Origin: Myxococcales bacterium
GTDB lineage: Bacteria; Myxococcota_A; Polyangia; GCA-2747355
Direction of reading: 5' to 3'
Assembly: GCA_020431405.1 (NCBI GenBank)
Contig: JAGQIK010000373.1
Span: 16,206-80,205 of the forward strand
Length of the DNA stretch: 64,000 nucleotides
Positions 29,252 to 36,725 of the stretch are shown here, piece by piece. The position numbers were made by a program, and so were the translations under genes. The number at the start of each line of letters is the position of its first letter. Within the stretch, counting starts at the first letter, position 1. Under the pieces are notes generated by a model. The model had not been told where the DNA came from, made no database searches, and saw only the letters and a list, made by a program, of their open reading frames with translations.

Positions 29252-30577
29252 CTACTGGATCGGTTTGACGCAGTTGGCGATGTCGAAGATCAGGTACTCG
29301 AGGATGCGGTCCTGCGGCGAAGCGCTGGCGCCGCAGTACTGCGGATACGGCTTGGGATCGGGGAACAGCCCGAGCTCGTCGTCGCGGCCCTCGGTGTGGT
29401 AGCTCGAAAAGAGGATCTTGCCGCAGTTTTTGAAGTTGTACGTCACCGTGAGCGGACGTGTGCCGCTGACGCTGCTGTCGCGCGACTGGATGTTGCCCTC
29501 GACCCAGACCTTCACGTCCTTGTGAAGCTTGTGCATGATCACCCAGTCGATGAGGAAGTGCTCGATCTGAGCGCGGCCGTTGTTGATCGTGCTGGGGAAC
29601 AGGCCGAGCCACTGCGCCATCTTGCTGTCTTTGATCGTGCCGCTGACGGTCAGACCGCCCATGCCGATCGCCGCCGCGTCCTTGGTCTCCGGCGAGTCGC
29701 CCGACGGGCCCGGCTCGAAGTCGATGAACGGCGCCAGCGAAGGCAGCTGCTCGATCCAGTCGTAGCTCCAGTCGGTGATGTACAGGCGGCCGCCCGACTG
29801 CACGTACGCCTCGAGGTTCTGGCGTACGCCCGGCTTGGCCAGCTCCGTCTCGAAGGTGTTGTTGGTGCAGTTGATGAAGACGATGTTGTAGGTCTTGAGC
29901 TTGTTGAGGTCGTTGACCAGCGTGCTGAAGTTGGGCAGCGGCGTGGTCGGTGACTTGAGCTGGTCGGCGCCCTCGTAGAGATCGAAGGCGCTGTCGTCGA
30001 GCCCGATCTTGCGCAGCACGCACTCCATCTTGTCGAAGTCGCCGGTGGCGACGGCGATCTTGGGCACGGCGTCGGCGCGGTGGTTCTCGCCGTCTTTGCG
30101 CGGCAGGCGGCTGATGGTCGCCGGCACGTCGAGGGTGGTGTTGGGCGGGATGTCGAGCTCGTGCACGCGGCGGAAGCGTCCGTTCTGGAACACCACCACG
30201 CGCTTGCCGGGGCAGACGCGCATCTCGAAGGTGCCGTCGCCCTCGGTGGTGGTGAACCACAGGTTGTCGGCGCTGCCGAACGTGCCGCAGACCTCGCACT
30301 TGACCTCGGGCACGAACAGCTCGGGCACGCTCGCCGGCACGAAGACCGACGCGCCCGGCACCGGGTCTTGTCCGTTGGGCGCGAAGACGGTGCCCTTGAG
30401 GATCGTCTCCTGACCGGGACAGCTCGGCGTGATCGGGCCGCCGCCGTCGCCGCCGCCGTAGCCGCTGCCGTCGGAGGTGCCCGTGCCGCCGCCGTCGCCC
30501 GGATCGAAGTCCGTGTTGGCGCAGCCGGCGATAGCGGTGATCAGAGAGAGCGCGACGACCGAAGTAAGTCTAAGCAT
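29252..30577 (-). CDS. Lipoprotein with carboxypeptidase-regulatory-like domain
   Basis: 441 residues. Seen: a lipobox ITAIAGC (Cys19); a Gly/Asp/Ser-rich spacer; a beta-sandwich of carboxypeptidase-regulatory type (about 45-150, ILKGTVFAPNGQDPVPGASV, then TTEGDGTFEMRVCPG); and a C-terminal region (about 170-440) with alternating strands and helices and a YNIVFINCTNNTFE segment that resembles ThuA/class I glutamine-amidotransferase-like folds. AGGAG lies about 10 bases before the ATG. A convincing sigma-70 promoter is upstream. Inferred: a surface lipoprotein with a ligand-binding domain; substrate unknown. Confidence 0.7.
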   Translation of the reverse strand: MLRLTSVVALSLITAIAGCANTDFDPGDGGGTGTSDGSGYGGGDGGGPITPSCPGQETILKGTVFAPNGQDPVPGASVFVPASVPELFVPEVKCEVCGTFGSADNLWFTTTEGDGTFEMRVCPGKRVVVFQNGRFRRVHELDIPPNTTLDVPATISRLPRKDGENHRADAVPKIAVATGDFDKMECVLRKIGLDDSAFDLYEGADQLKSPTTPLPNFSTLVNDLNKLKTYNIVFINCTNNTFETELAKPGVRQNLEAYVQSGGRLYITDWSYDWIEQLPSLAPFIDFEPGPSGDSPETKDAAAIGMGGLTVSGTIKDSKMAQWLGLFPSTINNGRAQIEHFLIDWVIMHKLHKDVKVWVEGNIQSRDSSVSGTRPLTVTYNFKNCGKILFSSYHTEGRDDELGLFPDPKPYPQYCGASASPQDRILEYLIFDIANCVKPIQ

Positions 30578-30627
30578 GCCGATACAGCTCCTGTGGACAC
30601 ACACTTTTCAGCACATGGGGACGGAGG

Positions 30628-30656
30628 ATCATCCACAGCACGGTGCGGTGTGTCAA
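30628..30656 (-). promoter_or_regulatory. Sigma-70-type promoter TTGACA-N17-GATGAT
   Basis: On the minus strand, a perfect TTGACA (30656-30651), a 17-base spacer and GATGAT (30633-30628; four of six). It points at the lipoprotein gene whose ATG is about 50 bases further on. Confidence 0.6.
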
Positions 30657-30704
30657 ACGGTCATAACGGTTTAGGATACGAGCCCTCATCACGGGAGGCG
30701 AGCC

Positions 30705-31523
30705 ATGAGCGGCATTTTTGCGCCAGGACTGCTCCAAGGGCAGTCCTGGCTGGTCACAGGCGGCGGTACGGGCATCGGCAAGGCGACCGCCGAGCTGGCG
30801 GCCTCGCTCGGCGCGCGCGTGGTGATCGCCAGCCGCAAGCTCGAAAACGTCGAGCCCGCGGCGCGCGAGATCTCCGATGCCGCGGCCGCGGCGGGCGGCA
30901 GCTGCAGCGCGGTGACGTGCGACATCCGCGAGCCCGAGCAGGTCGAGGGCATGGTCGACGCCGTGCTCGAGCGTCACGACGGCGCCCTCGACGTGTTGAT
31001 CAACAACGCCGGCGGCCAGTTTCCGTCGCCCGCGCTTTCGATGTCGGTCAACGGCTTCAACGCGGTGATCCGCAACAACCTCAGCGGCACGTTCTACGTC
31101 ACGCAGGCGGTGGCCAAGAAGGTGATGGTGCCCGGCGGCAAAGGCGGCGCCATCGTCAACGTCATCGCCAACATCTATCGCGGCTTCGCAGGCATGGCGC
31201 ACACCGGCGCCGCGCGCGCGGGCGTCGACAACCTCACCAAGTCGCTGGCCGTCGAGTGGGCGGCGCACAAGATCCGCGTCAACGCCGTGGCGCCCGGCAT
31301 CATCATGACCAGCGGCATGAAGCAGTATCCGCCCGAGCTGGTGCGGCAGAGCCGCAAGACGATCCCCTTCAAGCGCCTCGGCAGCGCCGAAGAGGTGGCC
31401 GAGCCGATCGTCTTTCTGGCCTCGCCGGGCGCGAGCTACATCTCGGGCGAGACGCTCTACGTCGACGGCGCGGCGCGCCTGTGGGGCGATCTGTTTCCGA
31501 TCCCCGATCCGAAGGACGAGTGA
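30705..31523 (+). CDS. SDR, PECR-like trans-2-enoyl-CoA reductase
   Basis: 272 residues. Seen: the nucleotide motif GGGTGIGKA (about 19-27), NNAGG near residue 103, and the segment HTGAARAGVDNLTKSLAVEW that replaces the usual YxxxK active site. The eukaryotic peroxisomal trans-2-enoyl-CoA reductase (PECR) and 2,4-dienoyl-CoA reductase branches share this GAARAGV/GAAKAAV pattern and lack the classical Tyr. Known: NADPH-dependent reduction of enoyl- or dienoyl-CoA. GGGAGG sits 6 bases before the ATG. Inferred role: unsaturated fatty acid metabolism, in keeping with the acyl-CoA dehydrogenase at 3458, though the two are not linked. Confidence 0.85.
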   Translation: MSGIFAPGLLQGQSWLVTGGGTGIGKATAELAASLGARVVIASRKLENVEPAAREISDAAAAAGGSCSAVTCDIREPEQVEGMVDAVLERHDGALDVLINNAGGQFPSPALSMSVNGFNAVIRNNLSGTFYVTQAVAKKVMVPGGKGGAIVNVIANIYRGFAGMAHTGAARAGVDNLTKSLAVEWAAHKIRVNAVAPGIIMTSGMKQYPPELVRQSRKTIPFKRLGSAEEVAEPIVFLASPGASYISGETLYVDGAARLWGDLFPIPDPKDE

Positions 31524-31529
31524 GCGGAG

Positions 31530-33626
31530 CTACACGTTGATGCTGTAGCGGCGCAGGCGCGCGCGCAGGCCGTTGCGCGAGAGGCCGAGCCGGCGCGCGG
31601 TGCGCGAGATGTTGTTGTGCTCTTCGCGCAGCGTGCGCGACAGCAGCTCGCGCTCGAGCGCGCTGACCGCCTCGTCGAGCGTGGCGTGCTCGCGCGCGGC
31701 GACGGCGCCGGCGGCGGCGACCGTGGTCGTCGCGGGCGCGTCGGGTGACGGCAGCGCGGCGGCGTCGCCGATGCGTAGCGCCAGCGCGATGGCGTCGGCA
31801 CCCTCGCCGGCGACCAATCGCTCGTCGTCGGCGAAGGCGTCGGCGGCGAAGCGGCGCTGCAGCAGCACGCAGCGGCGCGCGCCGGGCAGCGGGATCGCGA
31901 GCATCGGCCCGAGGTCGATGGTGCGCGCTTGGCGCAGCGCAGCGTGCACGATCTCGGCGTCGTACTGCTGGTCGCTGCGCGGGATCTCTTCGGCGCCGGC
32001 GGTGCGGCAGCACAGCGCGGTGAGCTTGCCGTCGGCGACGCGCTCGATGACGAAGCCGCGTTCGGCGTGCGACAGCGCGACGACACGCTCGAGCAGCTCG
32101 CCGAGCACGTGGTCGGCGTCGCTGGTGGTCAGCTCGCGCGCGCTGCCGAACAGCGCGCTGCGCGCGGCCGCGAGATCGACGGGGCGGCGGCGCGGGTTGC
32201 TCGGCGCCTCGATGGTCGGCACCATCGGCGGCGTGATCGTGTCGCCTCCGCCCGGCGCGAGCGGCCGTACGGTGCGGAAGCCCACGCTGGGCATCGCCTC
32301 GCCCGAGCCGACACGCATGCGTCGCGCGGCACGGCACGCGTCGCCCGTCTCCTCGAACGAGCCGCCGCGCACGACGTAGGCCTCGGCGTCGTCCGCTTCG
32401 TCCTCGCGCGTCTGCGTCCACTCCGAGACGAGGCCGGCCATGTCGCGTGCGCCGTAGATCGACATGTCGTGCTCGGCGCTGCCCACTGGCGCGAGGTGCG
32501 GCCGACCGGGGCGCGAGTTGCGCGCGTGACAGTACGATGCGTCGAAGACGTCGCCCCACGGGAAGGCGCGGCCATCGACGCCGCGGCAGGCCTTCTCCCA
32601 CTGCTCTTCGGTCGGCAGATGGTGCACCACACCGGTGCGCGCCGAGAGCCATGTACAGTAGTCGGCGGCCGCCTCGTAGCTAATGCCGGTCACTGGCAGG
32701 CGTGGATCGGCGGCTTCGCGCGCGCCGTAGCGCGGCGTGTAGCGCAGCGCGCGGCCAGGATCGTCGGCGGCGACGTCGTCGAGGAACAGCAGGTACTCGC
32801 CGATGGTCACCGGGTAGCGCGCGATGGCGAAGTTGTCGACGAACACGGCGCGCGGTGCGCCGCCGCCGGCGGCGTTCATGTCGCCGCCCATCTGAAAGCG
32901 TCCAGCCGGCACGTGCACGAAGTCGGGGCCGATGGCGCGGCCGGTGGTCAGCGAGACGTGGCTCGAGACGTGGCTGCCGCGCGTCATCTTGAGCGGCTTG
33001 CGCGTCGGCGCGTGGCCCTTGAGGCGCATTTCGATGACGTAGCTTCCGGGCGCGAGATCGATGGGGCCTACCGGCGTGACGCCGAGGTCGCGAAAGTCGC
33101 TCTCGACCAGCCGTCGCTGCTGCTGCTCGAGGCGCGCGATGCGCACGCGTGCGCCGGGCGGATCGCTCTCGAGGCTCAAGGTACCGGTGCCTTCGATCAG
33201 ATCAGCGTAGCGGCCGTCGTCGAGCTGGCCGAGCAGCGCGAGGTAGCTCTCGCAGGCCAGCTCGTCGCCGCGCTCTTCACTCCAGCTCGCCAGGTGCCAG
33301 TAGAACGCCGCCAGCTCGAGGCGCGTGTCCTCGCAGTCGGGGTCGGCGTCGAGCACGCGCTGGTAGTGCTCGACCACGGCGCTGACCTCGTGCTGGACGG
33401 TCTGCTCGGCGATGGGCAGCAGCTGCTCGGCCTCCCAGAGGCGTTCCTTCTTGGCGGGGCCGTCCCACGGCCTGACCTCGGCGTGCAAGGCGAAGAGCTC
33501 GTCGCGAAGTTGGTCGAGCTCGCACAGCTGTCGCTCGACGTCGTCGCGAAGTCGGCGGGCTTCGCCGAGCCAGGCGTTCTTGTCACCGCTGGGGGCCGAG
33601 GTCTGCAGAGGGAAGGTCAGGATCAT
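31530..33626 (-). CDS. PEGA-FGE-GAF-Fis HTH fusion protein
   Basis: 698 residues. Seen in order: a helical N-terminus (about 10-160) with TPR/coiled-coil character; a PEGA domain (about 165-235, SDPPGARVRIARL to SYVIEMRLKGH); an FGE/SUMF1 domain (about 240-470) with FHVPAGRF-like opening VHVPAGRFQMGG, LPTEEQWEKACRG, YGARDMAGLVSEW and VGFRTVRPL; a GAF-like region (about 500-640); and a C-terminal Fis-type HTH (NNISRTARRLGLSRNGLRAR). No AAA+ or kinase domain and no transmembrane helix is visible. The FGE part has a single Cys where catalytic FGE has a pair, so ligand binding is more likely than catalysis. AGGAG precedes the ATG by 6 bases. Inferred: a cytoplasmic sensor-regulator. Confidence 0.8.
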   Translation of the reverse strand: MILTFPLQTSAPSGDKNAWLGEARRLRDDVERQLCELDQLRDELFALHAEVRPWDGPAKKERLWEAEQLLPIAEQTVQHEVSAVVEHYQRVLDADPDCEDTRLELAAFYWHLASWSEERGDELACESYLALLGQLDDGRYADLIEGTGTLSLESDPPGARVRIARLEQQQRRLVESDFRDLGVTPVGPIDLAPGSYVIEMRLKGHAPTRKPLKMTRGSHVSSHVSLTTGRAIGPDFVHVPAGRFQMGGDMNAAGGGAPRAVFVDNFAIARYPVTIGEYLLFLDDVAADDPGRALRYTPRYGAREAADPRLPVTGISYEAAADYCTWLSARTGVVHHLPTEEQWEKACRGVDGRAFPWGDVFDASYCHARNSRPGRPHLAPVGSAEHDMSIYGARDMAGLVSEWTQTREDEADDAEAYVVRGGSFEETGDACRAARRMRVGSGEAMPSVGFRTVRPLAPGGGDTITPPMVPTIEAPSNPRRRPVDLAAARSALFGSARELTTSDADHVLGELLERVVALSHAERGFVIERVADGKLTALCCRTAGAEEIPRSDQQYDAEIVHAALRQARTIDLGPMLAIPLPGARRCVLLQRRFAADAFADDERLVAGEGADAIALALRIGDAAALPSPDAPATTTVAAAGAVAAREHATLDEAVSALERELLSRTLREEHNNISRTARRLGLSRNGLRARLRRYSINV

Positions 33627-33690
33627 TGCCAGCTCCTGTCACCTGCAGGTGCAAGAAGTTGACCAGGGGCTGGGCGCCGCTGGGGACCTG

Positions 33691-33707
33691 TAATATATAA
33701 TATATAA
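33691..33707. repeat. TAATATA heptamer tandem repeat
   Basis: Two and a half copies of TAATATA form a 17-base stretch made only of A and T in otherwise GC-rich DNA, about 65 bases upstream of the FGE-GAF-Fis gene. It probably serves as an easily melted promoter element for that gene. Confidence 0.6.
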
Positions 33708-33809
33708 CAGCTACTTATCGCTGCACAGGGTGTATCGCGGCGCGCCTGTGTCCGGGATCACGGGTCCCTAGTGCGGCAGCTGTGGTAGCCGTTTTGGCGA
33801 GACCGGTGG

Positions 33810-34406
33810 TCAGCGGATGCGCAGGCTCGACAGGTCGGGATCGCGGCGCGCGCGGGCCAGCCGGCGCCGCCCCAGCGGCGTTCCCAGCGTGGCGAGCTTG
33901 TGCAGGTATTGGCGCGCGAGCCCGTGCTTGCCGAGCAGCGCGGCGGCGCGCGCGGCGTTGTAGAGGATCGGCTCGAAGCTCGGGTCGATGGCCATCCCGA
34001 CCTGATACCAGGCCAGCGCCTCGGCGTAGCGGCGCTTCATATATAGCGTCGAGCCGTGGATGTCGGCCACGCTGGTGACCTCGCGCCGCGCGATGCCGCC
34101 CTTGAGCAGCGAGCGCGTCAGCCGCTGGGCGCGCGCGCGCGCCTCGGAGAGCTGCGCTGCGCTTGCCGAGCGCGCCGGGCCAGCGGCGTGCTGAGGCAGC
34201 TGGGGGTCGGTGGAGCGCCCGATGACGCTGCCCGCGGCGGCGACGGGCAGGGATGTGGGTGACTTGGCCAGGCGCTTGGTCGGCGCGGCCGCGGCGTACT
34301 CCGGCGTGCCGCTGCCGCCGAAGCTCGCCGTGGTTTCAGGGACCTCGGCGCGTTCGCGACAGCTCGCGAGCGCCAGCAGCAGCATCATCGAGACCCAGCG
34401 AGACAC
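33810..34406 (-). CDS. Lipoprotein with TPR-like C-terminus
   Basis: About 198 residues. Seen: a lipobox LALASC about 16 residues in; a disordered Ser/Pro/Ala stretch (about 30-100); and a helical C-terminus (about 110-190) with YAEALAWYQVGMAIDPSFEP, typical of a tetratricopeptide hairpin. No ATG precedes the signal: a GTG at 34406 has TAGG about 8 bases upstream, a TTG at 34412 is possible, and ATGs at 34388 or 34385 would shorten the basic part. Inferred: an envelope lipoprotein that binds a partner protein. Confidence 0.6.
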   Translation of the reverse strand: MSRWVSMMLLLALASCRERAEVPETTASFGGSGTPEYAAAAPTKRLAKSPTSLPVAAAGSVIGRSTDPQLPQHAAGPARSASAAQLSEARARAQRLTRSLLKGGIARREVTSVADIHGSTLYMKRRYAEALAWYQVGMAIDPSFEPILYNAARAAALLGKHGLARQYLHKLATLGTPLGRRRLARARRDPDLSSLRIR

Positions 34407-34443
34407 CCGCAAAGCCTAGCAGACACAGAAGTCCGCCAAGGGC

Positions 34444-34472
34444 TGCACATCGGAGCCAATTGGCGGTACAAA
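34444..34472 (+). promoter_or_regulatory. Candidate sigma-70 promoter TGCACA-N17-TACAAA
   Basis: Each box matches four of six consensus positions, with ideal 17-base spacing, 25 bases before the OmpA-type gene. It would start the six-gene run to 39325. Confidence 0.35.
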
Positions 34473-34496
34473 TGGGGCCCAAAGAGGAGGCTCCAG

Positions 34497-34988
34497 ATGA
34501 ACTCTCGCTGCCGCACCGCGATGACGTTTGCTGCAGCGCTGCTGCTTGCTGTCGGCTGCGCCCAGCCACCGCATCGCGCGGTCTACACCCCGCTCAACGT
34601 GCGGGCCGCCCGTCCAAAGCTCAAGCCGGTCGTGATGAAGAAGATCATCCAGATCAGCGAGCGAGTCGAGTTCGAGGTCAACAAGGCCGTGCTCAAGAAG
34701 GTCTCGTTCCACGTGCTCGATCAAGTCGTCGACGTGATGAAGAAGAACACCACCATCAAGCGTGTCGAGGTCCAGGGTCACACCGACTCCAGCGGCAGCC
34801 CCGACAAGAACATGTCGCTGTCGCAGGCGCGCGCCGAGTCGGTGATGAAGTACCTCATCACCAAGGGCATCGAGGCCGAGCGCCTGCAGGCCAAGGGCTA
34901 TGGCCAGACCAAGCCCGTAGCGAGCAACGACACGCCGGAGGGTAAGCAGCAAAACCGCCGCGTCGAGTTTCACATCGTCGAGCAGTAG
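34497..34988 (+). CDS. OmpA-family lipoprotein (Pal-like)
   Basis: 163 residues. Seen: a lipobox LAVGC (about Cys21), a linker, then an OmpA-like peptidoglycan-binding domain (about 50-160) with VEVQGHTDSSGSPDKNMSLS, QARAESVMKYL and a final NRRVEFHIVE. Known: the domain binds diaminopimelate in peptidoglycan and tethers the outer membrane. GGAGG is 6 bases before the ATG. First gene of a tight run; the AgmX-like lipoprotein follows after 21 bases. It could be a Pal paralogue; no tol genes are near, so no symbol is given. Confidence 0.9.
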   Translation: MNSRCRTAMTFAAALLLAVGCAQPPHRAVYTPLNVRAARPKLKPVVMKKIIQISERVEFEVNKAVLKKVSFHVLDQVVDVMKKNTTIKRVEVQGHTDSSGSPDKNMSLSQARAESVMKYLITKGIEAERLQAKGYGQTKPVASNDTPEGKQQNRRVEFHIVEQ

Positions 34989-35009
34989 ACGACCACCGGA
35001 GAACGCACC

Positions 35010-35396
35010 ATGCGAATCAAACAAGCTCTCAGTCTGATGGTGGCTGTGGCGCTGCTCTCGCTCGCGGCTGCTGGTTGCGCGGGTGGTCCGCTCAGCCCCG
35101 CCGTGCGCAGCGACATCGCGCGCCAGATGGTGGCGCAGCGCCCGGCGCTGAGCCGCTGTTACACCGACGCGCTCACGCGCAATCGCCAAGCCACGGGCAA
35201 CATGACCGTCAACTTCACCGTCACGCGCGCCGGCGGGTTCAGCGGCCTGACGATCAGCAGCTCGTCGATCAGCGATCCGAAGCTCAACACCTGTGTCGAA
35301 GAGGCGCTCGCCTCGATGCGCCTCGGCGTCCCCGGACCGGACCGCCCCGTGAACGTGACCTACCCGGTCAACTTCACCCCCGAGGCCATTCCGTAG
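35010..35396 (+). CDS. AgmX/PglI C-terminal-like lipoprotein
   Basis: 128 residues. Seen: a lipobox LAAAGC (about Cys23); ALSRCYTDALTRN near residue 47; a TVNFTVTRAGG strand; and KLNTCVEEALASMRLG near the end. This is the fold found at the C-terminus of the myxobacterial motility proteins AgmX/PglI and related TonB-like modules, with the characteristic two cysteines. Known role of the family: energy coupling or envelope protein interactions in gliding. Its stop codon overlaps the thyX start by one base (TAGTG), so translation is probably coupled. Confidence 0.75.
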   Translation: MRIKQALSLMVAVALLSLAAAGCAGGPLSPAVRSDIARQMVAQRPALSRCYTDALTRNRQATGNMTVNFTVTRAGGFSGLTISSSSISDPKLNTCVEEALASMRLGVPGPDRPVNVTYPVNFTPEAIP

Positions 35397-36295
35397 TGGG
35401 GCACATCACCGTCGAAGCGGCCGAGGCGATGCTCGACCGCGAATACAAGGTGCTCGACCATGGCTTTGTACGCCTGGTCGACTACCTCGGCGGCGACACG
35501 CGCATCGTGCAGTCGGCGCGCGTGTCGTACGGCGAGGGCACCAAGACGGTGCGCAAGGATCGCGGGCTCATCAGCTACCTGATGCGCAACCTGCACACAT
35601 CGCCGTTCGAGCAGGTAATCCTCACGTTCCACTGCAAGATGCCGATCTTCGTCGCGCGCCAGTGGGTGCGCCATCGCACCGCGCGGCTCAACGAGATCTC
35701 GGGCCGCTACAGCGTGATGGCCGACGAGTTCTACCTGCCGCGGCCCGAAGACATTCGCTACCAGAGCCAAGACAACAAGCAGGGGCGCTCGAGCGAGGAC
35801 GTGCCCGAGGCGCTGCAGGCCAAGGTGCTCGAGCTGCTGCGCAGCGAGCAGCAAAGTGCCTACGCCAACTACGAGGCGCTCATCGGCGATGACGTGGCGC
35901 GCGAGCTGGCGCGCATCAACCTGCCGGTGAGCCTCTACACGCAGTGGTACTGGCAGTGCGACCTGCACAACTTGTTTCACTTCCTCAGGCTGCGTATGGA
36001 CCCTCACGCGCAGCTCGAGATTCGCCTCTACGCCGAGGTGATGGCGAAGATGGCGCAGGCCGTGGCTCCGCTGGCCTACGAGGCCTTCGAGGAGCACATC
36101 CTCTACGCCGTTCGCCTCTCGCGCGGCGAGGTCGAGGCTGTGCGGGCGCTCCTGCGCGGCGAAGGCAATCCGCTCAAGGGGCGTCGCCGGCGCGAGCTCG
36201 AAGCCAAGCTTGGCGGCGAGCTGGCGCTCGGCAGCGTCGGCTCACCGGACGACAGCGACGAGACGGACGGGGCGGTGAGCGGCGAGAGCAGCTGA
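35396..36295 (+). CDS. thyX: Flavin-dependent thymidylate synthase ThyX
   Basis: 299 residues. The enzyme makes dTMP from dUMP using methylene-tetrahydrofolate, NADPH and FAD. Seen: VQSARVSYGEGTK, LMRNLHTSPFEQ and the ThyX signature RHRTARLNEIS with Arg92, His93, Arg94 and Ser102 (RHR-x7-S), followed by GRYS. A C-terminal Ala/Gly/Asp-rich tail of about 40 residues is extra to the core. The GTG at 35396 overlaps the preceding stop; the next in-frame Met (35429) would cut only a short leader. A cytosolic enzyme between an envelope lipoprotein and an SspB-like gene is an unusual setting. Confidence 0.93.
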   Translation: MGHITVEAAEAMLDREYKVLDHGFVRLVDYLGGDTRIVQSARVSYGEGTKTVRKDRGLISYLMRNLHTSPFEQVILTFHCKMPIFVARQWVRHRTARLNEISGRYSVMADEFYLPRPEDIRYQSQDNKQGRSSEDVPEALQAKVLELLRSEQQSAYANYEALIGDDVARELARINLPVSLYTQWYWQCDLHNLFHFLRLRMDPHAQLEIRLYAEVMAKMAQAVAPLAYEAFEEHILYAVRLSRGEVEAVRALLRGEGNPLKGRRRRELEAKLGGELALGSVGSPDDSDETDGAVSGESS

Positions 36296-36300
36296 TCGTC

Positions 36301-36723
36301 GTGGGTGCCGTCGCCGATCTCAAGCGCACCGCGGTGGAGACGTTGCTCGCTGCCGAGCCGTTCATCCTCGTGGTGCTCAACCCGACGGTGCCGGGCGTGA
36401 AGCTGCCGCAGCATCTGATCGAGGCGCGCCAGCCGGTGCCGATCAACATCGGCTACGACATGGCGATCCCCGTGCCGGATCTCGAGGTCGGCGAAGAAGG
36501 CATCAGCGGCACGCTGTCGTTCAACCGATCGCCGTTCCACTGCATGATGCCGTGGGGCGCGCTGATGCAGGTCACCGTCGGCAACGAGCATCTGGTGTGG
36601 GTCATCCCGCCAGGCGAAGGCGGCGCCGATGACGACGACGGCGGCGGCGGCGGCGGCGGCAGCGACGACAACGGCGACGACAGCGACGACAAGAGCAAAC
36701 GCGCTCACCTGCGGCTGGTTTGA
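36301..36723 (+). CDS. SspB-like ClpXP adaptor
   Basis: 140 residues. Seen: an N-terminal helix (LKRTAVETLLAAEP), a strand-loop PTVPGVKLPQHL, then INIGYDMAIPVPDLEVGEEG and GTLSFNRSPFHCMMPWGALM, the hallmark SspB substrate-binding fold. An acidic Gly/Asp linker (about 109-130) leads to a C-terminal KSKRAHLRLV. Known: SspB delivers ssrA-tagged proteins to ClpX; its flexible acidic tail ends in an XB motif (LRVVK in E. coli) that docks on ClpX. The end LRLV fits this motif. GTG start 5 bases after thyX and 2 bases before the next gene. I am confident of the family but leave the symbol blank. Confidence 0.88.
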   Translation: MGAVADLKRTAVETLLAAEPFILVVLNPTVPGVKLPQHLIEARQPVPINIGYDMAIPVPDLEVGEEGISGTLSFNRSPFHCMMPWGALMQVTVGNEHLVWVIPPGEGGADDDDGGGGGGGSDDNGDDSDDKSKRAHLRLV

Positions 36724-36725
36724 CC

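Noticed and set aside
33149..33662. Plus-strand Arg-rich frames over the FGE-GAF-Fis gene
   Set aside because: Out-of-frame readings of the minus-strand gene.
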